From the NCBI GenBank assembly GCA_963930645.1, contig OZ005660.1, positions 199,070,427 through 199,134,426 on the forward strand: 64,000 bases of DNA, in the 5' to 3' direction. The notes under the pieces are model-generated. The model was not told the DNA's origin and made no database searches. It saw only the letters and a list, made by a program, of their open reading frames with translations. The stretch is from Salticus scenicus. Taxonomy: Eukaryota; Arthropoda; Arachnida; Araneae; Salticidae. A program made the translations under genes and the position numbers. Below, piece after piece: positions 10,817 to 21,200 of the stretch; the stretch's first letter is position 1; every line of letters begins with the position of its first letter.

Positions 10817-10999
10817 TGTTTATCCCCTAATACATTGAGTTGTGAAGTGGCACTGTGATCGCCCCCTTTTCCATGTACCGGTAGTTTGTTTTGGTTTTCA
10901 GTTTGTAAACAGAAGCATGGAAACTCGAAACGCCGAAGTGTCGTTGCCGAGAATAAAGTTTGATATGATTTAAAATTAGTTTCTTTAATTAATTATACA
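10817..10999 (+). repeat. Probable 3' LTR of the BEL/Pao element
   Basis: Begins TGTTTATCCCC right after a purine-rich CTGGGGAGTA and ends in ATTATACA, giving 183 bp with TG...CA termini. It contains an AATAAAG signal near 10953. The assignment rests on position after pol and on the terminal dinucleotides; there is no second LTR in the window to compare. Confidence 0.6.
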
Positions 11000-11661
11000 G
11001 TCTAATGTTTTATTTAAGAGTAATATATTTGCCGCATTAACATTATTCAATATTTATTTCATATTATTATTTTTTTTTTTCCTTAGCCTATCTCAGGTTA
11101 ATTTTTAAAATATAGTTAAAATTTTTTAATTATAATATTTAATATAAATAAACTTTAAAGCGCTTATATTATCTTTCAGGCTTCTTTGGTAGATTTTACC
11201 AATTGCCCACCGTGTACCTTTGCAAGATAATGTACATGTAACATTAGTGTAATGTAAAAAAAAAAAAAAAAAAAAAAACAGCATTCGCTGTTGATTTCTT
11301 TCTGCCAGCATATATGTTTACATAAATCTTTAAATAACATGGATAATTTTCAGATGTAATGTGCACTAAAATGGACGTGTCTATATTACGTTTCCATATG
11401 TTTATTTATACATACTTATTACATAAAAATACATTTCAATACAATATCTCCAAATTTTGGTGAAATATAGACTAAATCTAACTGTAATATGGACATACCA
11501 GATTACGTTCTTTGACCTAATATGGACGAATTTGTGTTGACTAAATTCTTTCTTTAATATCAATGCTCTGTACACTTTTTAAAAAGAAACAACAAACTTA
11601 AAAAAATAACTTTCTGAAACACTAATGAGTAGAACAGCTGTCGTGATTATATAATTAAACG
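11000..11661. other. AT-rich non-coding DNA
   Basis: No gene or clear repeat. A run of about 22 A lies at 11257-11278. Confidence 0.5.
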
Positions 11662-11854
11662 TACAGTCGAACCTCGTTAACGTGAATCTCATATAGGGAT
11701 AAAATATTTGTTCATGATATCAATAGCTCATGCTATCAGTAACTAATCTTCATATAACTAAACTTATCTTCATTTTGACAGGGATTGTGGAAACAGTTCA
11801 TGTTAAAAGTAATTCACATTAACAGTGTTCACACTAACGAGGTTCGACTGTGTA
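11662..11854. mobile_element. MITE with pogo/Tigger-like ends
   Basis: Left end TA-CAGTCGAACCTCGTTAAC, right end with the reverse complement AACGAGGTTCGACTG followed two bases later by TA. The total is about 193 bp with no ORF. Termini of the type CAGTCGAACCTCG are known from pogo/Tigger-type Tc1/mariner elements, so this is probably a non-autonomous derivative. Confidence 0.75.
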
Positions 11855-12543
11855 TATATGTTAGATGATGTATAAACAAAGACATTCATTACAGAATATA
11901 TAGATTCAAATTTTCAAAAGCTCCTTTTTAATGTTAGAAATGAAAGTTTGCAAGGGGATATTTTAAATATCTTGCTTTAAACAACTTCAAAAATAAATTT
12001 CGAATATACTTACTGGCACTTTGTTTGTATTCGAAAAATTAAAGTAACCCCTCTTGCTCTCTTTCCCATTTTGTATAAGACATTAAAAAAAAAAAAAAAA
12101 AAAAAGTACATAAATAAAAGAGAAGATATTTTATAAAATAAAACACAGTTAAATGAACTTCTTATTATGAAATTAAGAAAACTACTATACTATATGTAAT
12201 TTTAACTATATTAATATAATTTTATTTTATATTTTTTCTCTACTTACACATCACGCAGGAGACACTTTTTACAGAAAAACGAAATTAGACTCTTTCACTT
12301 CATTCATATTTAAATATTGGAAATATGTCATTAGAGGAATTTTCCAAATGCTATATAAGAGCTCATTTGTAAAACTCGAACAGTTGAACATGATTTATAA
12401 AATCATAACAAAAAAATGTACAGATTAAGAAGGTAAAAATATAAACATTGCACACGGCACAGCTACATATCTATCAGTGAAGCCCATCGTTAAAATAATC
12501 TAAAATCACAAATTTACTATCGTGCCGTCCTCATTTGTGACTC
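11855..12543. other. AT-rich non-coding DNA
   Basis: Nothing recognisable apart from an A-run near 12085-12105. Confidence 0.45.
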
Positions 12544-12551
12544 CCATAAAT

Positions 12552-13086
12552 TAAGGCTCCTATATATACGAGCTGTCCCATCAGGCATTTTGTTGCTTTA
12601 AGGTTGACACATGTACCCAGCGCGTTTCTCTGATAAACAAACCACAAACGCTTTTTTTATCGTCTTACATTACTTTACAGTAACTTGTTTTATTATATTT
12701 CATAATTTTAGCTAAGTAAACTATGATGTGGAAGTTTGTTTAGCGATAAACTGCTATAATCATTCAAGAAGTGAATGTAAAGTGTTCACAGACCGTCTAT
12801 TACTGTGTATTTGCGTTTTAGCGACATTTGTAAAAGAAACAGAAACCGCCCTAACAACACATCGTACATCCATAGGATACCCTCAGAATAAAATCACATC
12901 CAGAGAATGTACTGTGAAAAAAATGGGTTTTTAGGAATTGCTCTTATCTTGACCGGATTAGCTTCAGATCAAGATTTCTTAAAATCATTAGTGAAGCGAT
13001 AAAGACGCCAAGCGGGAATGCTGTCCTCTTCCGAGGCAAAAAAATGGCTCTGATGCGCCGGCCTATTATTTTATTTAGGGGCTCTA
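12552..13086 (+). mobile_element. Four-copy DNA transposon family, copy A, with 8-bp TSD
   Basis: Starts TAAGGCTCCTATATATACGA and ends GGGGCTCTA. The last ~50 bp read backwards resemble the first ~50 bp (a GGCGCATCA core followed by GCATTTT/GCCATTTT and TTGCC), so the termini are imperfect inverted repeats. It is flanked by CCATAAAT on both sides (12544-12551 and 13087-13094), a perfect 8-bp duplication. The 68-codon ORF inside is not conserved among copies. Other copies are at 20045-20637 (-), 40787-42535 (+) and 52717-53235 (+). Confidence 0.85.
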
Positions 13087-13094
13087 CCATAAAT

Positions 13095-13436
13095 GTTACA
13101 ATAGAATCATAATTTGTGAGTCGATCGCAAATTCCAGCATTTGTAATCTACGATTACGATAGCTGCGATTGTTACAATGGTGTGCCTCCCTTGAGCCTTT
13201 TCCATATCCTGAAGGCTGTTGATATTTCTCCGAATAGCTAATCTGTAGTATAATGAAAATTTTTTATTACAGCTTCGGTTAGGTTGTCTTTTCTTTCAAG
13301 ATGGTAATCTTTTTTAACTTTTCGAAGACGAGTACCAATCCTATTCTGCACGTGACCAATGCATTCATTTTTTATGAATCGAAAACCGTCACCATACGGA
13401 TTTAAATCGAATATTCTTTTAATCGTTTTTGAATCT
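13095..13436. other. Non-coding DNA
   Basis: No gene or repeat recognised. Confidence 0.4.
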
Positions 13437-13501
13437 AAGGGTTACATACAAACGGAACGCTTGCAATTTCGATGACGTAAATTTTGCAAGTTTTTTGCAA
13501 A

Positions 13502-13718
13502 TACAGCCGGCATCAAAAGTATCCGAGCACTAGCAAAAATTCCTATATAAAAAAATTACACTTAATGCAGTTTCGTTAAATAAATCCTTGTCGAATTCTG
13601 TTCTTAGTCAGTCTAAGAACATGATTCGTTAAGGATTTATTTAACAAAACTGTGTTAAGTGTGCTTTTTTTACATAGGAATTTTTGCTAGTGCTCGGATA
13701 CTTTTGCTGCTGACTGTA
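13502..13718. mobile_element. Palindromic Tc1-like MITE, copy 1
   Basis: An almost perfect palindrome of about 217 bp with TA at both ends. The arm begins CAGCCGGCATCAAAAGTATC, includes GAGCACTAGCAAAAATTCCTA and TTAAATAAATCCTTG, and turns at GTTCTTAGTCAGTCTAAGAAC. TA flanks plus CAAAAGTATCC-type ends suggest a Tc1/mariner relative. No coding capacity. Confidence 0.85.
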
Positions 13719-13848
13719 GTCATACATTTGGAACGCTTGCAAACGGCTTTACAAACGGTAGTGTTTCATTTGTATGTACTCCAAAGGGTTACATAGAAAC
13801 GGAACGCTTGCAATTTCGATGACGTAAATTTTGCAAGTTTTTTGCTAA

Positions 13849-14064
13849 TACAGCCGGCAGCAAAAGTATCCGAGCACTAGCAAAAACTCCTATGTAAGAA
13901 AAGTACACATAATGCAGTTTTGTTAAATAAATCCTTGTAGAATCCTGTCTTAGTCAGTCTAAGAACATGATTCGACAAGGATTTATTTAACAAGACAGTG
14001 TTAAATGTGCTTTTTTCATATAAGAATTTTTGCTAGTGCTCGGATAGTTTTGCTGCCGACTGCA
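13849..14064. mobile_element. Palindromic Tc1-like MITE, copy 2
   Basis: Same palindrome as 13502-13718, inside the second 357-bp unit. The right TA has become CA. Several substitutions separate the copies, so the duplication is not recent. Confidence 0.85.
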
Positions 14065-14140
14065 GTCATACATTTAGAACGCTTGCAAACGGCTTTGCAA
14101 CTGAAAGTGTTCCATCTGTATGTACACCTTAGTATAGGTG

Positions 14141-14229
14141 GGGTACGTTTACAAGTTTAACATAAGAAATACTTACATAGAATTAAGTTTTAAAAATATG
14201 GTGATATATTTTTAAGATGTTATACTTAC

Positions 14230-14264
<35 letters not shown>

Positions 14265-15859
14265 TTATTTATAAAGACTTCTTTGAAAAATTTATATGTT
14301 AAAAAAAATAAAAAAAATAGATCGGAAATACCTTTAAAACAAATGGTTAAATCATTGATCTAAGTTAACGATTTCTTTTAAATTTTCAAAATAAATAAAT
14401 AAGTGACGTTTAAAAAAAGGAACTGAATTTAAGCTTGGAAATATTATATAAAATATAGCATTGCTTATGATTCGTATTATTAATTCTTTTTTAAAATTAT
14501 CATCCTTTTAAGCGCTTAAAGTACTATTTCGCGAGAATGTAAAACATTGCGAAGTTTTGAGAATAATTTGCTTACACTGAAGGAACTTAATTTCATAATT
14601 TAAAATTAAACATTGTATTGAGAAAGTTTTTAATATTTAACTATTTTAAACGAGAGAAAGAAATAAAAACAATTAATAATGTCTAAAATTAGCTGCTTTT
14701 CTTTTTGTTTTTAAAGTGTATTCATCATTTTTATTGAAAACACATTTTAAAATACGTCGAACATAGTTTGGCATAAAAAAAATATTTAATCCTGAAATTC
14801 AAACTGATTTATAGACATTATAGAGGACAGCATCATCTAATTTCGTACTGATAATTTTTTAACATTACAGAATTAAACATTTCTATTATACGATTCATAT
14901 ATCTCATTATGGAAAGAAAAAAATTTATTACATAAATCTCTTATAGAGAATCAAGTACATTTTATACTTGCTTGTTTGAAGAAGCAGGCAGGAGAGAACT
15001 AAAAATTGAAGTTGTAGGAGATTATTTCATATTAAAATGAATGCCAAAAATAAATATTTTTGGCATTCTAGACAGTGTTATTTGCTTTCTTTATAATACT
15101 AAAAAATGCCAGTAAGAAATTCAGTTTTCAAAAGGAGAAAAAAGAAATTGTTTATAGACGATTAATTACAATTCTAAATTCATTTCTTCATTGAAAATAC
15201 ATAAGCTAAAGTTTTTTACTTATTTGCAGACGATACCAAGACTTTGTTACCAACAGAAACCTTGATATTTATTTCATTTAATTCTTACAACATTAATTAT
15301 ATTTTAATTTCCCTGTGGAAAATGACAGTAAAAACAACGTTATAAGAGAAAATATTTGCAAGTTGGTAAATAGAGTATCATGGTTAAAGCGAGGGTTTTG
15401 ATTGCTAACTTCATTAATTAAGGTGATAGAAATTTCTAGCAAACAGAAATCCCATCTTTAGAGTATTCGGAAAACACTCATACGTCTCATGACACGTAGG
15501 ACACTTCCGTTCACAAGAAGGTCACAGACAAAAACAAATTGACGTCAGTGGCTGTATTTTTTTTTTTATTTTTTAATGTAACGATATTTCATATTTTACT
15601 TATGTTTTTAATGTAGGGGTACGTTTAAAATGCAACAGGCGCACGTGACGTCACTGCGAACTGCGATAAACATTGAAAGATGATTCAGCACATGCTTTAG
15701 AATACAGACAAAAAATAGGATAAAGCACCATTGTATAACGTTGCAAGCTTAGCTATTTATTTCCATTTTCCCATTTTTTTTAAGATGTTTTACATTTCTG
15801 CTAAGATTTAAACATTGTTAATATAATAATTGCTTGTTGTATATGTGGATGAATGTATG
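14141..15859. other. AT-rich non-coding DNA with microsatellites
   Basis: No gene seen. Contains (TA)n at about 14234-14262 and a hairpin GCCAAAAATAAATATTTTTGGC near 15040-15070 that has no supporting context. Confidence 0.45.
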
Positions 15860-15899
15860 TGGATGCTTTTAATTGAAAAATCTGAATCAAAATACTTTA

Positions 15900-15920
15900 A
15901 TATATATATATATATATATT
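15900..15920. repeat. (TA)n microsatellite
   Basis: A short pure TA run inside the first satellite monomer. Confidence 0.8.
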
Positions 15921-16430
15921 CCTAGGAGAGATTATAGAAAAAAAAAATTTAGAAATTATTTAATATGAAAATCTAATTAAAAAATGCTGTATTTATTAAG
16001 AGAATTTTTTTAATAATTAAATCAGCTTGTTTAATAGAACTATTAGAACTTTTAATTGAAAAATTTATTTCTAAATACTGTTTATATATAGAAATACAAT
16101 TCCATGAATAATTGAAGGTCTTTTTAAAGGGTTAATTAAATAAAAAATCTAGCATATAGAAAACTAGTTTAACTAATAAAAAAAGTATATTTAATATTTT
16201 TTTGAGATTACTTAATAACTGTGTTTTTCGGCCTTTAACAGAAAAATCTGTATTAAAATACTCGTACTATTATTATTATTTTTTTTTTTTTTTAATGGAT
16301 TAGAAAAAAAACTTGTTAAAATAAATAAATAAATAAAATATTCTAATTAAAAGTTTATATATTTTTAAAAAATATGAAGTTTTATAATTAAAATAGTTGA
16401 AACTTCTCTGGACTTTTAATTGAAAAACCT

Positions 16431-16650
16431 GTCTCAGTAGCCGAGTGGCTCTGGTAGACTGGAAATGCTGGGTTCGATTCCAGCGCTAGTCGACATAGCC
16501 GCTCTGAGTTTTAGACAGATTTCTCCGAAAATCGCGTATATATAGGCCAGGACTTTCAGATAGATCCTTCATGGAAAGCATTTCTCCCAGGCGTAGGACA
16601 CTCATGTTGTCAATCTGCTTTAACACATAGTAAATCACCACCACCAAAAA
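16431..16650 (+). mobile_element. tRNA-derived SINE, long form, in satellite
   Basis: TAGCCGAGTGG fits a pol III A box and GGTTCGATTCC fits a B box, about 35 bp apart, in a serine/leucine-tRNA-like head. A ~150-bp body follows with TTTCTCCGAAAATCGCG and GTTGTCAATC(T/G)GCTTTAAC, ending in (CCA)n then A/T. Not a functional tRNA gene, as no complete cloverleaf is formed. Copies: 17218-17346 and 47362-47482 (short form), 46585-46800 (long form), and 57385-57510 (reverse). Confidence 0.75.
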
Positions 16651-17217
16651 AAATTTTTTTTAATAAAAAGAATTTTTATATAGATATATAAATGATTATA
16701 TTGATAAACTAATTAAAAAATCACTTAATAATAAATTATAATTAAAAAATAATTTTTATTATCAAAAATAGAAATTTTTGATAATTTATTTAGTTGAAAT
16801 TGCTTACTACTACTGTTTTGTGTTTAAAATGAAAATTCTAATTTAAAATGCTCTTAAACGTTAAAAGATTTTTTCAGTAACTGATTACAGAAATAAGGAA
16901 TTAATTGATGTTAATTTATTTTAAAAAGTCTAATAGAAAGACTAAATTAATTACAAAAAATATAAATTTTATTAATTAAATTAGCCGAGATTACTCAATA
17001 CTCTTCTTTTAGCTTTTAATAGAAGTATCTATTTTGAAATACTTTTAATATTAAAAGGCTTTATTTTCTATGAATGATTATATAAAAAGAGGCTAGTTAA
17101 AAAAAAAAAAATATTTAATAAAATATTCTAGTTAAAAAACTAATTTATTAAAAATAAATTTATAATAACCAAATTGGTTGTAAATAACTTAATGGTATTG
17201 TTTGGACATTCATTCAA

Positions 17218-17346
17218 AAAGCCTGTTTCAGTGTTCCAGTGGTTCTGCTCTCTAAGCTGGTAGACTGGAAGTGCTGGGTTCGATCCCAGGTCACGCTCAT
17301 CGACCCTCATGTTGTCAATCGGCTTTATCAACTAAACCACCACCAT
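17218..17346 (+). mobile_element. tRNA-derived SINE, short form, in satellite
   Basis: Same head as 16431-16650, with GGTTCGATCCCAGGT as B box, but the middle of the body is missing, so the head joins directly to the TCATGTTGTCAATCGGC tail. It sits in the satellite at the same phase as the long form (after GAAAAxCCTGT-like sequence). Confidence 0.75.
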
Positions 17347-17840
17347 GAAAATAATTTTGGTATAATTTGTTTTAAATAATGATTATAAAAATACTAATTA
17401 GAAAATCATTTATTAATATATTCTAATTAAAATAATAATTTAATTATTAGAAATTTTTATTAAATTTGTTTCAAATAATGATCATAAACATACTAATTAG
17501 ATAATCATTTAATAATATATTGTAATTAAAAAAAATAATTTAATTATTAGAAAAAATTTTAGTAGTTAATTTATTTCAAATTACTTAGTATTACTATTTG
17601 GGCTTTTAATTTAAATTTTATTTCAAAATACTTTCAAATAAAAAAAAGATATTTTTTATCAAGGATTGTATAAAATAATTAATTAAAATTATTTGATTTA
17701 AATAAACTAATTGATAAAATTTTACATTAAAATATATAAAATTCTATTAATTAAATTAGCTCTGCTTTCCCAATACTATTATTTAGGCTGTTAATCAAAA
17801 AAGTTAATCAATCAAATCTATTTTAAAAGACATTTACTTA

Positions 17841-17847
<7 letters not shown>

Positions 17848-17879
<32 letters not shown>

Positions 17880-17920
17880 TATACATATATACATATATTT
17901 ATATATATATATATGAGTTT
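17848..17920. repeat. (TA)n / (TACATA)n microsatellite
   Basis: About 70 bp of TA with interspersed TACATA units, at the end of satellite block 1. Confidence 0.85.
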
Positions 17921-18004
17921 TGAATTCATGGCAAAGAATTACACAAAGTCTTTTTTTTTACTTAAAAAAAAAGAAAAAAAAAAAAAAAGATGGATTTGTA
18001 AAAG

Positions 18005-18145
18005 GAAATTGAGATATGAATTATTTAAATTACTATAATTTTTAAAAATGAGATGACAGCACTAAGCAGAAAGAAATTGAGAAATGAATTATTTAAGTTA
18101 CTATAATTTTTAAAACTGAGATAAAGATGTCAGCACTAAGCAAAC
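18005..18145. repeat. 68-bp tandem duplication
   Basis: GAAATTGAGA(T/A)ATGAATTATTT recurs at 18005 and 18073, each unit ending in GACAGCACTAAGCA or GTCAGCACTAAGCA. Two units, non-coding. Confidence 0.75.
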
Positions 18146-18149
18146 ACCA

Positions 18150-18954
18150 TATCGGTGTTTTCACTGTTAATAATATAATTACACAATCAAAAATCTGTAA
18201 GATGAAAAGAAATCTCCTTTACAAAAAAGAAAAATAAATAAAAATAAAATAAAAAATAAATAAAATAAACTTTATAAAAATTAAAACTTTCGGTTAACAT
18301 TAAAATTTATTTAGTTTTTAAATTAATTTTATATGAAAGACTAACCACATAACACAACTTCTTAAAAAGTCATTTTCACATACGGTGATTTGTGATTGCT
18401 CGTGTTTTGATTTTATTTTTTCTGGATAATGATTCAAAGCATCAGGATATATTCTGTCTTTATTACATCTATTTCATTTCAAGGTAATTTTTTTCTTGAA
18501 CGTCCATGTTATGATTTCATTTTTTGTTGAAGATTCATGTTATGTTTTTATTTTTCTAGAAAATAAGTAAAAAATTCAGTATATATTCTGTCTGTCATTT
18601 CGGTATAATTTTTTCTTGTGGATTCTTGCTTATCATTTGATATTTTGATAAAATACTTATCAAATACAGAAAACCTACATTTCTTTGCTCAATGCTTTGA
18701 GGATAGAACTTGCAAACGTCTTAGAGCATTTTGACCTTTTCAGTTAAAATTCAATCTTATTTTGCTTTGTTCCGAAATTCTTTTGCTAAACTCAAAATAA
18801 ATAGGTTCTTTTCATTAAAAATAGTTCTATTATTTCCCCTTATAATACTATCCTAATGTAATACTTCTTTTCTTCAGCATCAAATTATACGGTCCTATGT
18901 AATATTTCAACAAGCATGGTTGTCTAATAAATTAAAGTAAGTAATATTTTTAAT
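18150..18954. other. AT-rich non-coding DNA with a local duplication
   Basis: No gene. Around 18410-18640 two similar stretches share TATATTCTGTCT and a TTTTTTCTTG-like end, a diverged ~130-bp duplication. Confidence 0.4.
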
Positions 18955-19073
18955 CTTTAAAATTAAATCAGTTTAAGATAACTAGTTACTTTGTTTGGCA
19001 TGTGTATGTTTGTGTGGTGATGTATTTGACTGACTATTCTTCGTTTTCATTCTTTTCTTTTATTATCAAATGG

Positions 19074-19107
<34 letters not shown>
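18955..19107 (+). repeat. Dispersed repeat ending in (TA)n, copy 1
   Basis: AAGATAACTAGTTACTTTGT, then GTGTATGTTT, then TGACTGACTATTCTTCGTT and ATTATCAAATG before a (TA)n run at about 19076-19107. The same order, also ending in (TA)n, occurs at 39940-40093. Confidence 0.7.
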
Positions 19108-19109
<2 letters not shown>

Positions 19110-20036
19110 TTACTATAAGGAAAAAAATATAATTAAAAGTTATTTAATCAAACATTAATTTAATTATTATTAAATGTGCATTTTTTATAGTTAAATTAGT
19201 TGAGGATCGTGCAGGATTTTGAATTTTTTACGCTTTAATCATTAATTACATTTCATCCTCATTCGGTATTTATCATTAATCTTTTTTACACATTATTAAC
19301 CATAGTTAATACTTTAATTATTTATTTTTTAAGATCATTATTTTTTTTCCGTTGCGTAGAATTTTGAGCAGCAACTATTGATTTAGTTAATTCTCGAAAA
19401 CTTTAAAAATATCTATAATTAATTGTAAATAAGTGTAGGAAAATATTAAAATATACATTTAAATATTGAAGCATTTTTTTTTTTTTTAATAATAATTTAT
19501 AATAAAAATAATTGTTTTATTAAATGTTATCAAACTGTAATAATGCTATTCATTTACCAGAAACATTTTTTAAAAATATCTGGCTGTAATTTACATGTTT
19601 TATTTTTAAAACCATATTTTTAAGTATCTTAAAAATATGAAATAAGAATAATTTTATCAGTACGTATTAGTATACATATGTCTGAAACACATCTTTATTT
19701 ATAATACAATTCCTATATATTATACCTATTTGAAATATTTTTTTAATAGAAATACAAACATAATACAAGAAAAATAAAATATATATAGCACAACAAAAGG
19801 AAGAAAAAGACAAGAAAAGAAGATGGAAATAAAGAAGGCTTTTTAATGTATAATAAATAAGGCTATGATCTATAATCACTAGGAAAGTAATGCAAAGACC
19901 TTATACTATCGGATAGTACAAGTTCTTTCTTCAATGCAAGCAAGATAGTGAAAAGAAAACACCGTACGCCATTGACAGCGCCGTTTTTCTGTAAAGTTGC
20001 TTTTGGTGTATGGCTATTCTATCAAGTCACGTAATT
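19108..20036. other. AT-rich non-coding DNA
   Basis: No recognisable gene; the only ORF (minus strand, about 70 codons) is low-complexity and rich in F, Y, I and L. Confidence 0.45.
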
Positions 20037-20044
20037 TGACACGT

Positions 20045-20494
20045 TAGAACCCCTTAAATAAAATAATAGGCCGGCGCATCACCGCCAATTTTGCCTCAGA
20101 AGAGGACAGCATTCCCGCTTGGCGTCCTTATCGCGTCCCTAATGATTTTAAGAAATCTTGATCTGAAGCTAATCCGGTCAAGATAAGAGCAATAAGCAAC
20201 AATAATAATCCTAAAAACACATTTCTTTTCACAGTACATTCTCAGGATGTCATTTTATTCTGAAGATATCCTGTGGAAGTACTGCGGTAAGATGTGTTGT
20301 TAGGGCGGTTTCTGTTTCCTTCACAAAATGTCGCCAAAACTCAAATACACAATAATAGAAGGTCTGTGAACACAGTATATTTACTTCTTGAATGATTATA
20401 GCAGTTTATCGATAAACAAACTGCCATATCATAGTTTACTTAGCTAAAATTATGAAATATAATAAAACAAGTTATTCTAAATTAACGTAAGACG

Positions 20495-20540
<46 letters not shown>

Positions 20541-20637
20541 TTTGTCGTTTGTTTATTAGTGAAACGCGCTGGGTACATGTGGCAACCCTAAGGCAACAAA
20601 ATGCCTGATGCGCCAGCTAATATATATAGGAGCCTTA
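20045..20637 (-). mobile_element. Four-copy DNA transposon family, copy B (reverse)
   Basis: Reverse orientation of the element at 12552-13086, from TAGAACCCCTTAAATAAAAT to the inverted TATATATAGGAGCCTTA. Flanks are TGACACGT (20037-20044) and AGACACGT (20638-20645), an 8-bp duplication with one mismatch. An A-run of about 39 at 20500-20538 has expanded where copies A and D have only a T-rich tract of seven to eight. Confidence 0.85.
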
Positions 20638-20902
20638 AGACACGTTTGCATTATCACTACGTAAGCAAACCTTCTTTCCGATACTATACGTTCTTTGGGG
20701 TACATTTCACAAAAATTTATTTTCCTGTGTATGAGTACATAAATGGTTACTTGGATTTTATTTTATTTTTGAGAAAAATTTTAAAAGAAGTTTCATACGC
20801 GTATCGCCTTTCTGCTGTATGACAGCATGAATGTATATTTACATCACTTTCATTACCAGGGCCCAACTATGCTTTTATAAGACCCGGGGCACTGATGCTA
20901 TT

Positions 20903-21182
20903 TGTGTTGTTATGTATCTTTATGATACAACCGAGCGTAAATAATAACTCTTATTATTGGTAGCATGATTTAAGATTCATTTAAGAAGCCGTGTTTAAGA
21001 ACACACAACTTTAATGGAAGTAAACAAACACGTACACGCACACAGAACAAGATACTTACACAACCGCCAGTTACAAAACAGGTTACAGTTAAAATACAAA
21101 CACGAGTTGAGGTGTAATAAACATATGCATATAGTTCAGAATTGAGTCTTATAGTTAATAGTTTTTATGAGTTTATACCACA
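20903..21182 (-). repeat. 3' LTR of the young gypsy element
   Basis: 280 bp from TGTGTTGTTATG to TTTATACCACA on the plus strand, that is TG...CA on either strand. Differs from the other LTR (25225-25504) by A versus T within the GTTA(A/T)(A/T)TACA segment near 21095. Confidence 0.95.
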
Positions 21183-21200
21183 TCTCCCCTTTTTCAAAGG
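21183..21200 (-). promoter_or_regulatory. Polypurine tract
   Basis: On the minus strand GAAAAAGGGGAGA lies directly before the 3' LTR. This is the expected primer site for plus-strand DNA synthesis. Confidence 0.8.

Larger units (their letters stand above)
5619..10999 (+). mobile_element. Decayed BEL/Pao LTR retrotransposon
   Basis: The order gag (DUF1759-like), three zinc knuckles, aspartic protease (DUF1758-like), RT, A17/RNase H region, integrase and DUF5641-like C-terminus is the standard BEL/Pao gag-pol layout. All parts lie on the + strand but in several frames, with in-frame stops at about 6424, 7009, 8812 and elsewhere, so it is inactive. A 3' LTR is visible at 10817-10999, but no matching 5' LTR was found upstream of 5619. 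The 5' end is therefore truncated, beginning inside gag. Confidence 0.9.
13439..14140. repeat. 357-bp tandem duplication carrying a MITE in each unit
   Basis: GGGTTACATA(C/G)AAACGGAACG starts at 13439 and at 13796 (period 357 bp). Each unit has the same 65-bp lead, a palindromic MITE at the same position, and a trailing part with GGAACGCTTGCAAACGGC. The lead and trail are themselves loosely inverted (GTTACATACAAACGGAAC versus the reverse of GTTTCATTTGTATGTAC), so each unit looks like an older element with terminal inverted repeats into which the palindromic MITE jumped before duplication. Confidence 0.8.
15860..17860. repeat. AT-rich satellite, about 183-bp monomers, block 1
   Basis: A phrase of the type GGxCTTTTAATTGAAAAATCT followed by TTTxAAAATACTTTxAA recurs near 15870, 16040, 16225, 16408, 16820, 17000, 17200, 17600 and 17780. 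Steps are about 170-195 bp once the two SINE insertions are removed. Between these lie variable AT-rich blocks with TTAATTAAATTAG and TGATTATATAAAA. Monomers are diverged. The part from about 16380 on is repeated at 46480-47880, with the SINEs at the same places. A ~103-bp duplication at about 17360-17560 is present only in this block. Confidence 0.75.

Noticed and set aside
13502..14064. CRISPR-like spaced repeats
   Set aside because: Only two copies with palindromic arms and transposon flanks in eukaryotic DNA; not a CRISPR array.
16431..17346. Functional tRNA genes
   Set aside because: A and B boxes are present but the acceptor stem and full cloverleaf are not formed, and the same body follows each head; these are SINEs.
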